NCBI RefSeq assembly: GCF_902167145.1
Contig: NC_050102.1
Location: 1,054,001 to 1,118,000 of the forward strand
Length of the DNA stretch: 64,000 nucleotides
From: Zea mays
Taxonomy: Eukaryota; Streptophyta; Magnoliopsida; Poales; Poaceae
Direction of reading: 5' to 3'
Part shown: positions 33,701 to 45,621 of the stretch, in pieces
Numbering within the stretch: position 1 is the stretch's first letter
How the letters are laid out: every line of letters starts with the position of its first letter
Translations under genes and position numbers: made by a program
Notes under the pieces: model-generated
Seen by the model: the letters and a program-made list of their open reading frames with translations, nothing else
Database searches by the model: none
Told to the model about the DNA's origin: nothing

Positions 33701-36052
33701 GCAACTTATGATGCCCTTATGTTTTGTTAACCAGTCCATTCCTAAGATCACATCAATCCCTTAGGATGGCAAGACAGCTAAGTCTGCCAAGAACACTACC
33801 ACACTTAAAAGAATTCTGACTTGGGAGCATTTGGGCTGGCATAGAAGGTCTGACCCTGAGGTTCGGGTGACCAAGGGAATTTCTAGGTGTGTAGAGGGAA
33901 TGTCATGCTTTTCCACAAAACTAGTGGCTATGAAAGAATGAGATGCTCCTGAATCAAAAAGTACAGTAGCGGGAGTAAATTCAACTAGGAACTCACCGAG
34001 CACTACTCCCGAAGCTTGCTGAGCTTCTTGAGCATCGACGTGGTTTACTCGTGCCCTGCCATGATACTGGGTCATGCTTTGCTGGTTGTTGGAGGAGGGT
34101 GCCTTAGAGGTGGGTGTTGGGGCATTCTTGGGGTCATTCACCAAGTTGGAGTAAGTAGGCCCTGATGCCTTCAACTAGGGGCAGTTATTCTTGTAGTGAC
34201 TGGGGTCTCCGCAGTGCCAACAGGCATTATTAGCTGGTGGTTGGTTGCTTGCAACGGAGGGGGCCTGAAAGGAGCTTTCACCCTACTGACTGAAACGTGA
34301 CGGGGTGGGTCCAGTTGTCTTATTGAAGCTTGGTCCCTTGGGTGGATACCCAAAGGATCGAATTCTTTGGTGCCTGTCCTGTTGCTGAGCTCGGAGGACT
34401 TGGAATTTCCTCTTGAGGTGACCTTTTTCTTCTTCCCTTGCCCTTTCCACTTGTATGGCCTTATATGAGAGGTGCGAGAAGCTGAGGAAATATTGGCTGG
34501 CAAGGATAGTCTTGAGTTCTGGTCTTAGCCCTTTCAAGAAGCGGACCATCTTCTTGGCTTCTGTGCTGACGTCGTTAGGCGCGTAGTGAGCCAATTCTGT
34601 GAATTTGTGCACGTACTCACTGACAGATCTTCCACCTTGAGTTAGTTCCCAAAATTCATCTTCCTTGAGCTGAACGATCCCTTGGGGCACATGATGTTCT
34701 TAGAAAGCAGCTTCAAATTCTGCCCAGGTAGCATCTCTGACGGCAGTGCTGAAGGTATCCCACCAGGATAGGGCCATCCCGGAAAATTGATGAGCAGCCA
34801 GATGAACACGCTGGTTCTCAGGGCATCCAATGGCTTCTAACTTCCTTTTTATCGTGCGCAGCCAGTCATCAGCGTCGAGCGGATTGCTGGATCCAGCAAA
34901 TGTGGGAGGCTTGAGTCTTAGAAAATCTCCCATCCTGTCCTGAGGCCTTCCACCATTCGGGCGCTAGTTCTCAAGACTTCTGGTAAGGACTTCAATGAGT
35001 CGGGTTTGGTTGGCCCGAACTTGGGCTAAATCTAATAGCAGTTCCGGAGGTGCGGGGAGGTGGGTCTCACTCCCTTCTCCACTACCTTCTCCTTCAGCTC
35101 CTAAGGGAAATGATGAGGACATCACTTCTATACATACAATAAATGGACCGATAACACGATCGCGTGCACGACAGCTAATTCTCCAGGTACGTTCTACCCT
35201 AGTCAAATGTGTTTCAGAGCTTACGCTTGGGGCCATGGATGTTTTAATGATTAGGAACCTGGAGAGGACCAGCAAGGACTTGGGAAAGGCCTAGTTGTTG
35301 AGGAGGAGCAGCAAGGGCGCCCACAACAGGAAGGAAATCATGTCCGACTCGGCTGCGACGCCATCTCGGGTTCTAGGACCACTCTGCACTAAAATGGACG
35401 CCCAAGATGCATCCGGACTCCGATTGCGACAGACTTGATATGGTTGGAAAGATAAGGAGATTATCTAACCAACCCAACTGGTTCCACCCTAAAATTCGGC
35501 TGGAGTCAATGGGAATCATCGAAACAAGTCAGCGTTCAGATTCTGTTTTGGTGATGCGACACCGTCTGTTGGGCCGTTGGGCCATGTATCGCATCGGAGC
35601 CCATTAGGGGCGCGTCCAGGGGTCACGCACGCCCTAATACTCTATTTATTCAGCAGCCGCCGCCACATTAGGGCCGGGTTTTGCTTAAGTTTAGATTTGT
35701 CAAGAACAGTCGTCGTAGATCGGTTTATGAGACCCCAACTTGTGAGCTTAATCATTCATCCGCAATATTCTAGATTGTGTTCTTTCTTGTTCTTGCTTGT
35801 GTCTTCGATTCGCAGGCAAGGATTAGCCTTCATGGCGAGGTCAATCACGCAACACATGGTTGATAACCAGAGGAGAAGTGGTGCTGCGATTGCGGGGTTC
35901 TAGTCGTGTTGATTGGAAGTCGGATCTTCTGTGTGACATCTCCACCAAATCGATAGTTATCTTCACCTAACGGAAGATCGGGCACCCCTGTTCCTATCAG
36001 GAAACCTTGCTCCAATCCCGGAGGCGGTAGGCGTGGTTTTATCCGAAGCCAT
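30743..36052 (-). pseudogene. Gypsy gag-pol polyprotein, Tekay-like (decayed)
   Basis: Starts at ATG 36052, right after a CTCTCCCCCTGGCAG stretch that looks like a splice acceptor, and is interrupted by the solo LTR at 35111-35999. Seen in order: gag capsid region (DADDWL, LSWWDTF, EYVHKFTELA; about 34900-34480), CCHC knuckle (CWHCGDPSHYKNNC, about 34220-34180), protease FDSGASHSFI (about 33940), reverse transcriptase (GMDWL near 33740 to FIDD near 33030), RNase H (CDASRQGLG, ADALSR), integrase zinc finger and core to about 31340, and a chromodomain-like end (VQW...ATWE, about 30830-30780). In-frame stops: 34966, 34702, 34285, 34177, 33763 and 31593, plus one near 31525. Frameshifts: near 33053, 32945 and 31510. 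Non-functional. Confidence 0.88.
35111..35999 (+). mobile_element. Solo LTR inserted in the Gypsy gag
   Basis: 889 bp beginning TGATGAGG and ending CCTATCA, flanked by a perfect GGAAA duplication (35106-35110 and 36000-36004). No internal domain remains, so it is a solo LTR from unequal recombination. Its plus-strand start still encodes a GPITRSRARQL-type block, the C-terminal end of a Gypsy pol that runs into the LTR in some grass families. Removal with one duplication copy (894 bp) keeps the gag frame. Confidence 0.88.
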
Positions 36053-36161
36053 CTGCCAGGGGGAGAGAATTACTACTATGCACATGCCAATTTTTTCTTC
36101 AACCATGTTATTTTATTCATCACACAAGTTCATTACAAGCATACAGTTACCACAAGTCACA

Positions 36162-37016
36162 CTACACGCGAGTGCTCTCTAAGGTGCTTCCGAACTCCCT
36201 TTCTAAAGTGTCCCAAAATTCCTTGAGAAGGTCGTCAAGGCTAGCTAGGGACAGATCCTCAACGTCTGACAAGTTTTCTATCCTGCAGGGAGGCAGTGCT
36301 GGTGGGGCTTTCTTTTTTCGCTCAGTCTGGCATCCTTGGCTCTTGGTCCTCTTCCGAATCTTCTTAGTGGGGGCGAGCTTCTTTAACTTCTTATCGTAAT
36401 CCATCTTCAGGGTTCGGTAGGCTTCACGAGTGTTGGCCTCTTCACCTTCTGCTATTTCGAGACTTTCTTGGAGGGACGCCTTCTCCTTTTTAAGTTCTTT
36501 GATATGTTTCTCTAAGCTTTCCACCCAGGAGTTTAGGTGGGTGCAGTGGGAGGAAAGGTCGTCATAGTGGTTATCGAGTGTCTGGAGATATCCGGCCATG
36601 TAGATTATGGTGGGGTCATCTTCAGTAGGATCTCTTCCTGACAGGGCCTGAAGTCTTTTCCTCCAGGAAGGGGTATTTTTGTTGCTAGGTGGAAAGTAAC
36701 GAAGGGGGGTTTCAAAGACTTCCCTGCTATAGTTTTGGCATAGCTATCGGAGGGCTTTTCGGGCAACATTTTGGCAAGTGTCTGGGAAGCGGTGTCCGAT
36801 GAAGGTGACTTGAAACGGAGGGTGGTTCGGATAGTTTCGGCTTTCTCCAAGGTAGACTGCCATAGAGCACTTCTCAGTTCCATTCTCGTGGTATTCTTTC
36901 CAGACGTACTCCGACTTCTTGCGGATCCCCATGCGAAGCGCGCAACTCCGCAAAAGGTGAGGGAATCCTTCCACCTCAGAGCAGTAGGATTTCCTAATGA
37001 CCAAGGAGCCTTCCAT
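36162..37016 (-). pseudogene. Extra ORF upstream of gag in the Gypsy element
   Basis: A sense-strand frame of 284 codons lies between the primer site and gag, with one in-frame TAG at 36746-36744 (a CAG codon would fit). The first half has a conserved-looking globular part with W-K-E-Y, F-P-D-T and V-A-R-K-A-L-R blocks and a PLRYFPP segment. The second half (about 36590-36400) is a Glu/Lys-rich coiled coil. It resembles hypothetical proteins I associate with grass Gypsy elements, but I cannot name a function. The stop lies 110 bp before the gag ATG. It could be translated from a separate or spliced RNA. Confidence 0.6.
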
Positions 37017-37142
37017 TTGGTAGAAGAAAAGAAGGATCTGTTAATATCGGGGAAAGGAGAGAAGATATTTCTTAGAGGTAAGAGGTCTTTTCCTTTTAAG
37101 GCAAACTTTTAAGGTCGGGGCTGCGATCTACGGCCAGTCCTA

Positions 37143-37157
37143 TGGCTCCGATACCAC
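37143..37157 (-). other. Primer-binding site of the Gypsy element
   Basis: Minus strand TGGTATCGGAGCCA beside the 5' LTR, the Met-tRNA complement used by Tekay-clade and many other plant elements. Confidence 0.82.
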
Positions 37158-37158
37158 C

Positions 37159-39967
37159 TGAAGCGCCCAATCCTCTGGGACTCAAATGTGATAGAATTAC
37201 TAGTCCCAGGAGGCTAATAACCACATTCCTTACTTCAAATAGTACATAGTTTGAATAAGAGTTATTACAATACCAGAGTACAAGCTCTAGAGAGCCAGAA
37301 ATACAAAGCGCAGTAGAAGATAAATTAGCCCAAGCCACAGGCAGAACTAGGTGCAGACACAGCCTCCTCTAGTCGAGCAGAGCAGAAAAGAAGTCTTCAG
37401 CTGCTGAAAAACATAAATAAATCTGGGTGAATACACTAGGTATGCCGTAAGCCCATCCCGCCCGTAAGGAGAAAGGGGCCTATATAATACATGCTTTATA
37501 TGGTGGAGTTGAAGTCACTCTTTTTTTCCAAAGAAAGGCAACACTTTGATGGTTTATCCCAAAGAAGAAAGTAGCACATTTTCACACTCAACCACCACCG
37601 AGCTTCCTGCTCCCGTGGCATTGTTTTTATTTCCAAAAACACACCCACTCACGCATTTCCCTATTCGTGGAGGTTTATAAAACACTAATTGTCATACCAC
37701 ACCATACTCGTCCGTACCACTGGACACGGACTATTCGAATAGGTTTGAACTCTGCGCAGAGGGGTACACTTTACCCACTAGTCCGGCTCTGCGATCTCAT
37801 GGCCAATGAGGCCCGAATCTGAATCTCTTTCTTTCCTCGCACGTCCTTACCTTAACGGTTATACCGGAAGGAGTCAGGCCACCGCCATGTCCAAACCGGA
37901 CAAAACATTCCCCCTCCTTATCCTCCCAATGCTCCCCAGCCATCATAACCCTGGGGTTTGGGCCGTATGAGTTCACATTGAGTGACTGCCCATATAGTCT
38001 CGAGTGGTTGTACTTGCCATGAGTACACGTAGTGAAGGATGACAAACCGGTGCTTATGTGAGGGGACAATCCTTCTGCTCACACCTAACCCGGCTGAGCC
38101 ATCACCTTAGGCCCTCCCCTAAACCAAGGAGTCCCTGATCATCCCACTCAAAACATGATAAGGGTGAATACCCTTCATCATACACTTTTTGAAAACATCG
38201 TTTAGTAAAAACACTGCCCTTTTCTCATCCCACATTTTGTACTCAAAAGATGTTCGTTAATGTGGGCTATCTCTCTGCTCACAATGCAAAAGACCCATCC
38301 CTTATTCCCGGCTTAGGTAGTGGTAGAAAGAGTAGGTAATTTATGCATCAAGGGAAGAATGGACTTGCCTTCGTCGAAGCTCTCCTGGCACGAAAGATCT
38401 ATTTCGGAGGGGTCGGGTTCCTGCCCTTCTTCCGGAGTTACGAATTCCGGAGGATCGGATCCCTCTTCTTCTAGCAAAAATAGGTAATGAACATCAACCA
38501 TGGTGACTTGGTGGAGTGTGCCAATTGTTAGACATTATTATTTTGTGCCCTATAATTTATTTAGACTATTTTTGGTACATAAAATATCAATATATGCATA
38601 AATATGTGAAAATGGGAAAAAGAAATGGAAAAAGAAAAAAGAAAATGGTTTTCTCTACTAGCTGGGTCGGGGGAGAGATATCGGCCCAGCCGAGCGCGGG
38701 CGCGCGCGCGGGGTAGACGGCCCAGCCGGCCCACCAGCGGGGGACGGGGCGGGGACAGCGCTGTGGGCACGGGCCCACGTGCCAGCGAGGAGGGGAGGGG
38801 ACGGCGTATGGGGGTGACAGGGGGGCGAACCTGCCGGAGTTCAACCGCCGGTGAGGCTTCGCGGCGGTTCTCCGTCACGGTCCCGGTTCTGCGTCGACGG
38901 AGTGGTGGTAAGGCACGGGCGGAGGTATGGGATTACGGGAGTGGGGCCAATTTGGCCGGAGGGTGCTTGGGACGGCCGGTCCACGGCGAGGTGGCGGGCG
39001 CCCGCGGCGGTGGGATCGCCGGCGAGGTTGCCGGACACGATAGGTGAAGGGGATGGGTGTGTCGTGATCGTGAGGGAGCGGCGAAGCTTAAGAGCTACAT
39101 TAATTGGACTAGAACTTCACAGAGAGAGGAGGGCAGGACTCACCAGAGCGGAGGAAGGGCGCGGTGGCGCGGAGCTCGATTCGGCTCAAAGGAGGGGAGA
39201 GGGAGTGGCCAAGGCCGGTGTGAGGAAGAAGGGAGCTCGGGCGATCCTTTTTATAGGCGCCCGGGGCGGTGAAGGGAGGCGAGGTGGCGAGCACCGGCGA
39301 GCTTGCCACGACAGCGATGATGGCACACAGTGGTGGCGACGGGATGGCTCGGGCAGGCGGGGTGAAGGGACAGCTCGGGCACAGTGCGCGGTGGCGCAAG
39401 GCGCCAAACCGAGCTGGCGAGCGTGTTAATGGCGAAGCAATGGAGCGCGCGACGGCCGGCGTTGATCGCGTCGATAGCTTGGTCACGGGCGCGAGGAAGG
39501 TGCTGACAAGCGGGGCCCGCTTGCCAGAGAGAGGGCGGCTGCGAGGGAGCGGGGGCGAGCGTGGCTGGCGTGTGGGGCTGGGCTGACAGCGGCGGAGGGA
39601 GGAGCGCGGGCGCGCGAGCGGAGATGGGCCGCGTGGGCCGCGAGGGGGGAGAGAGCGCGGCACGGGGGAGAGAGGAAAGAGGGTTGGGCCGGATTCGGCC
39701 CAGCCGAGGGGGGGGGGGAGATTTTCCTTTTTCTTTTTTTCTATTTCTTATTTCTATTTTTATTTCTTTTATCTCCTTTTTCTTTTGAACAAATATTTTT
39801 CCTATATATTCTTAAGTGCTAAAAAATATATTCAATGTGAGGTGCTTCTAACAATCATGGTGTATGCATATGATGAGATGTCCTATGAGGTGGGGTCTAA
39901 GGAATAATCAAGGGGGGGTTAGGAGATTTGGGTTTCTAACCTTGGGGTTAAATTTTAGGATGTTACA
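37159..39967 (-). repeat. Gypsy 5' LTR
   Basis: 2,809 bp uninterrupted LTR. The 38.64-39.72 kb part is very GC-rich and yields overlapping ORFs on both strands that also occur, with frameshifts, in the other LTR. They are artefacts. Relative to the 3' LTR it has an extra GC-rich stretch (CGCGCGCG run near 38700). Confidence 0.92.
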
Positions 39968-42058
39968 CAAATCAAGCACGTACATCTCGGATCAGAAGGA
40001 TTGGAGTGGATCTTGGTGTTTAAAATCTAGGCGATCGATCTTAGATCCTGCGGATGGCATCGCGTGCTGGTCCACGCTTAGGGTCGATCTAATCTGGGCG
40101 GTTGGTCGTTGATCGGATGGCTCAGCCTGTCTGATACCCTTTCGGCCTCGTAACATTTCAAAGAGCCCTCGACTTTCCATTAAACAAACATGTCGTCCTC
40201 AGCCATTGGGGATTCTTACATCTAGGTCCCTAAAACTTGTAAAACAACCCTTGGGTTTATAAAGAAATTGTAGAAACTGATTTATAATATAAAAATAATT
40301 GTAGAAGGTTAGAAAAATAATATATTCCACATTTTTACTCTGACTTGACTTGTTCGAATTGCGTTGGATTCATACTAATATTGCCTACACAGTATAACAC
40401 TAGTTTTTTACCATATCACATACTTTTGTAATTAGGAACATATTTACCCTATGTATAGTAGATTAATCTATCTAATTAAAGTAATATGTTTATAATTATA
40501 ATTTGAATAGAAGATGATCTTTAACTAAGATATGACTTATATTATAGTTAATCTTTAAGGTATATCTCACATGATTTATAAAATCAATCTAAGGCCTAGT
40601 TTTAGTTATTTAATCATGAAAATCTTTTGAAAACCATAACTTTCTAACCGTAATCCCGATTCTGGTGGTTCTCGAAGCTATGATCTCATAGCAGTGCGTA
40701 GAATATTCTTACACTGTTTGTTCTCGTGTTTGGTGTACTGTTATTTTTATGTACTTCTTGTCTATTTGTATGTATTGCTACGAGTAGCAGCGAGGTTACG
40801 AGTCACCCGAAGACCAATTTGGTGAAGTACCTGGGATCTCAAGTCTAAGGTAATTTGTGCCCTTGATCACTTTTCTCTACCTAATAATGTTCGTGTTAAT
40901 CACTGTGACATGCTCAGATTAATTTGATGGGACCAATAGGTTTCCCTAGTTTTGTTTACCCCACACTTTGCAGATAAATGAACTATTGGGTAGACGTGCT
41001 ATTGCTCTACCTGGTTTCGGGAATTAATGTTATATATGATCATGCTCCATTAATATTGTTGGTTTATTTAGTGTTCATGATAAGATTATTATGTTAATTG
41101 GAACATGGAGCGATCACCCGGAAAAATAGTGCTACCACAAGGATAGTATGAGACGCCCTTGGTTGACTAATTAGGAAAGCTAGTGGAGGACTACCTTACC
41201 CGAAAGGGGCAAGGGCGGTAGAGGAGCTGTGGTATAGGGAGGTTCTTGGGTCAATTATGCTGCGATGGCTTTTTGGACGAGGGATTCCTATATCGCCCTT
41301 CTCAGAAACAGTAGTGGGTTTCCCTAGTGGAACTTTGTAAAGGCCTCGTAGTGCTACCCAGCCTCACCTCCTCGGTAGAGGTGTATGGGATTCATGCCCC
41401 ATGGCAGATGGGTAACATGACTTGTGGGTAAAGAAGCACAACCTCTGCAAAATGTAAAACTGGTATATCAGCCGTGCTCACAGTCATGAGCGGCTCGGAC
41501 CCTCACATGAGTAATTTATGGAACTAAACTTAATTTATCATTTGCATTGCATTGTGGGTGTTATTAATAATTATGATCTCTTATTTATTTGAGTTGGTAT
41601 CTACTTATACTTAGTAATTGTTAATAAAACTTTGATCAACTTTAAAAACAATGATCAACTTTAATCATCCTCTTTGGTAAGCCCTACACTTCACATGAGC
41701 CCCACTGTAAGTGAGCTCATGCACATTATTCCCCATAACTTGTTGAGCGATGAACGTATGCGAGCTCACCCTTGCTATACTCACATCCCCCAGGTCAAGA
41801 ACAGGTACCGCGAGATGAGGAGCATGAAGGATGTCGCGATGAGTTCGTGAGAGGTCTAGGCTGTCGTCTCCCAGTCAACTATGGTTGCTGGATCGTTGTC
41901 TTCGTATGATGTAATTATTAACTATTTTGTATAGAACTCCATTATATATTAAAGGTGTGACATTCATTTCTGTACCATGAGTCATCATATGTGTGAGACT
42001 TGATCCTAGCACACATTTGATTCGCGCCCGGGTTTGCCCCTTAAATCCGGGTGTGACA
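39968..42058 (+). mobile_element. LTR-like remnant, probably Gypsy
   Basis: No gene. The stretch ends CCGGGTGTGACA (42047-42058), a typical Gypsy LTR terminus. Its 3' half (40650-42058) has the non-coding texture of a long plant LTR, including a stretch of ACTATTTTGTATAGAACTCC shortly before the end. The left boundary is unclear because the Gypsy element at 7301-39967 abuts it. I found no partner LTR. Confidence 0.4.
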
Positions 42059-44090
42059 GCTAAAATCTTGAGTACGTAATGTACTTATTAAGGCTTACCC
42101 AACTAGGCGGGAGTAGTTTCCTGACTCCCAATGTTATGTTGGGGCTAATTGATTTGCTGATTTATTTAACTTGTAGGAAAGCATTACTATTAGGGAATCC
42201 TTATAATCAAAATTTTAGCAGTCACATCAAGTTCATCACTTAACCATTCTAGGTAAGCACCTATGCTACTTTCAAGCATGTTGTAAGCAATCATAATATC
42301 TCATCTTTATCAATTTCATTCCTTGACCACAAACATCATGCTATACTTTCTACTATGATAGCGGTGGTAAGAAAAGGTGGTATCCATATTCGAGGATGGC
42401 GGTAATTGTAATCAATGTACATCTAGCTAGGTAATTCCAAACACACGCCTATACTTCTCAAAAGAGTTTATATAAGTCCACTGTTCTCAACGTATGACCA
42501 AGGCTTGAAATGATGTACTTGAGCACCCTAGGGAACCTAACCTATGAGGCTCATCCTGGATTGGTCCCTCCCTATGTTTTAGCACAGACATTTCTTGCCT
42601 GAATGGCCAGAGAAACACTCCAACAAACTATTTAGGCACCTTAGTCGTAGGAAGGTAATAAGGTTGACAATAAACTATATGACTCAAGCCCATTTTACAT
42701 GTTTGGCACCTTCAAACTTGCCTACTAATGATACACTCGTTAACCAACACAACCAATACTAATGCAAGAGAACCTCATTTTATTTTTCTATCCATAACCA
42801 ACCGCATCCAAATCGAAGTCCATAGTCCTACCCGGTCTCCAATTACTATCCATTCATCTCCAAGTTTATGTCATAGTAGTAAGGGCAACAATAGTATATC
42901 CGATACCTATCTCTTGTGAGTGATAGTCCATCACTAGACTTGTACCGTAAGTCCTATAACATAGCATACTAGCTACATGATCCATACCATACTATTAATA
43001 CTCATATGATAAGGGTATTTATGCAGGTGGGTTCCAATCAACTATTGCATCTTAATTCATATCAATATAATAATAAGTGCTTGTAAAATAGGGGTATGCA
43101 CCAAGCCTTGCCTCGGTAAAGCATCTTTATACTATGTTAGTATTCTTCCATCTTTGGGACGTGATCCGATCATTTCCATCTTTTGAACTTGATCACACCA
43201 TTACATATGATCCTTTGTTTTGACTTCATAACCCACCAATTGATCCATCAACCACCATAATACCTAAATGATATGCATAGATGCAATGCATGCTTAATAA
43301 GTGAGACTTACGTAAACGAAGACGTATAAAAGACAAGAAACGAACAAGCATCATATCGTCAAGGTTAACTAGGGTATTAATAATGTGTGGACAAGAGTGA
43401 TCCATATGATATTATCAGCTTGTACAAGCTTCAAAGCTTGTAGTACTAGATAAACCTTCAAGGGTTTTAATTTTTTAAACCCCTTTTTGATTTGACGTAT
43501 AAAGACACTAGAGAGATGATATAATATTAGTAAATCTTAGTTTCTTTACTAAACATAGTACGGATTTAAAAATACACGCAATAAAGGCACACTCTGATCC
43601 TTTAAAAATATACCCACGCGCTATGATATATATAAGCTACTTAGCTTATAAAATGAATAACTACTACACATGATATATATAGTCTTGAGATACATGTAAG
43701 AGTTAGCTTTTCTTTCCTCTGTTAAAATATAAAACAATTAATATGCTTTGAGCTATAAATATGCTCACTGTCATTGCATCTTTTTCTTTCTTGGGCCTGG
43801 CCGTGATGCCTAAATTAAGGAAGCGACGACCAGCTGTGCAAAAAAAATCAATCAGGACCTAGCTTTCAGTTCCCTGTGCCTGCATATCGGCCGGATATCC
43901 ACCACATCAAATCAATCAATATCGATCACTGTTGTATATGTATTCAGATTCCAAAACCGATCGATTTCAAGGTGCGCACATGCAGCATGACGATGATCCA
44001 CAAGCTAGAGCATCTCTTGTCGGCACGTTAATTTGGAGAAGCGATCCAGATTGTTGTTGTGCAGCTGCATGCGTGGCGTGAATATATATA
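42059..44090. other. AT-rich DNA without recognised gene
   Basis: I see no coding region with a domain. The first 1.3 kb may be internal non-coding DNA of the retroelement whose LTR ends at 42058. Beyond about 43750 the sequence looks unique. Confidence 0.3.
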
Positions 44091-44173
44091 CTGTTCCCTC
44101 CGTTTCTTTTTAGTTGTCGCTGGATAGTTCAATTTTACACTATCCAGCAACAAATAAAACGAAACGGGGAGAG
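44091..44173. mobile_element. Stowaway-like MITE, 83 bp
   Basis: The left end CTGTTCCCTCCGTTTC and the right end GAAACGGGGAGAG are inverted repeats that continue through GTTGTCGCTGGATAGT / ACTATCCAGCAACAA. TA lies on both sides (44089-44090, 44174-44175). The CTCCGTTTC core and TA target are the Stowaway (Tc1/mariner) signature. Confidence 0.85.
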
Positions 44174-44175
44174 TA

Positions 44176-45540
44176 CTCATTATCCAAGTATATATGTTTA
44201 TATATCCATTTAATTGAAGATATAGTTCAAAAAATCTTACTTGACGATTGAAAATAAAATCAAAGAATCCCATATTCTTTAGCATGGTATATATAACAAC
44301 ATCCAATATTATATAGAATAAGTATTAATCATATATATACTTACATATACTTGACAATAATCATTATATCATAGATGGTCTAGCAGGATCATATATTCAT
44401 ATCATAGATGTTGCCAACCAGCTGCCGGTATATATATGTTGCTGGGCTATCGATATATAGATGTCGGCAAGTGGAGGATATCGTTCGCTGGATTTGTGCA
44501 GATGAAAGCTATGTGTGGTGTGAGTGTGACATATATATAGCTAGCCATCTGCTTCCAGAAACTTAACTTTTTACCATGAATGGCTAGCTAGATGTTCGAC
44601 TGGCAATCAACCTTTTTTCCCATCAATTTCATATATTACCGGTCGATCCATCTTATATATATTATATATATTAGGTGGCATTTGTAAAACGATAGCTAGG
44701 TTTCTTCATTATATGTGATCCATTAGTTAATTGTATTTGATCATGGATGAACATCACATATATTTTGATATTTATATATACAAGTTACTCCCTCCAATTA
44801 ATATATGTCTGGCAACTCTCCTAGCAGCTGGATATAGAGATAAATAAAGCTCAAATGTCAATTCTGTTGCATTAATTAATTGTAGGACATATATCTATAA
44901 AATATATCAAGCAGTTAATTAGTATATATATATATATATGCATGTCTCTGTTTAATTATCTCTCCGATCCAGAGCTAGCTCTGCTAGGGGCCGGGGACGT
45001 GATCCCTTGGTATCCACTTGTTTAGTCGGCCAGAGCCCGGCGGCCCTTGTTGCTTTCTGGATGATCCATAAAAGTCGAAGCGAGGGACCGAGATCTTTTG
45101 CACTCGAGCGAGCCATCACATGTAGTCGCTACATGTGTCGGCAGGAGAGGCGCATGCATCACTCTCGATCGCTCGCCATCTTCATTCTATGTACAGTCAG
45201 TGTCCCACTATGCAGGCCGGAGGGGTATTATTTCCAGTCACCGCGCTTCAAATATCTACACAAGATATCCTATATATCCGTGCGTTACTGTGGGGTGATC
45301 ATGAAGAATCTAAAATAAAGTTAATAGGTATTTTTTGTGTGAATATATATGTGTGCAGTGTGTGTGTTTGTGAATCTATCTATATATGTGATGTGGATGA
45401 ATATATATGTTGTGAACGGTTATACGTGTGTTTATGAATGTATGTGATGTAGATGAACATATATGATCTGTTACAAATGGATGTCTATAAATATAGATAT
45501 TGTTGATAGATACAAGCAGTTAACTTGCGCACTAGGCTAA
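44176..45540. other. Intergenic DNA with AT microsatellites
   Basis: No domain-bearing ORF. Holds an (AT)n run near 44920-44940 and a mixed TG/TA low-complexity tract at 45330-45470. The ORFs at 45007-45437 overlap in three frames and show no family motif. Confidence 0.3.
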
Positions 45541-45621
45541 TAATTTCCGTCGGTTATGGTTAACCGTCGAAAACTAGTCTCTGGATAATTTCTATCGGCT
45601 GACCATAACCGACTGAAATTA
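45541..45621. repeat. Short foldback element
   Basis: The arm at 45542-45572 (AATTTCCGTCGGTTATGGTT) pairs with the reverse complement of 45588-45620, where AACCATAACCGAC-type sequence recurs, around a 15-bp loop. It may be a small MITE or a subterminal piece of a CACTA element. No convincing target duplication. Confidence 0.5.

Larger units (their letters stand above)
7301..39967 (-). mobile_element. Gypsy chromovirus (Tekay-like), carries nested insertions
   Basis: Long LTRs begin TGAAGCGCCC and end ATGTTACA on the plus strand. The minus strand carries, in order, a Met-tRNA primer site, an extra ORF, gag, protease, reverse transcriptase, RNase H, integrase and a chromodomain-like tail. Domain order with integrase after RNase H defines Gypsy, and the chromodomain-like end with Met-tRNA priming suggests the Tekay clade. 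The 3' LTR is split by the Copia element at 8641-29306, and gag is split by a solo LTR. LTR differences are about 6% over the first 340 bp by eye, so it is the oldest of the nested full-length elements. The flanks GACAT and CAAAT do not match. Confidence 0.88.

Noticed and set aside
34171..34503. A 110-codon minus ORF in the Gypsy gag
   Set aside because: It runs in a shifted frame. The knuckle and capsid motifs are in the frame shared by 34690-34283 and 34174-33761.
38561..39788. A 192-codon and other long ORFs
   Set aside because: Same GC-rich LTR stretch as above. Frames are not preserved between the LTRs.
42728..42919. A 63-codon plus ORF
   Set aside because: No motif, AT-rich repeat-like surroundings, no promoter or conservation signal visible.
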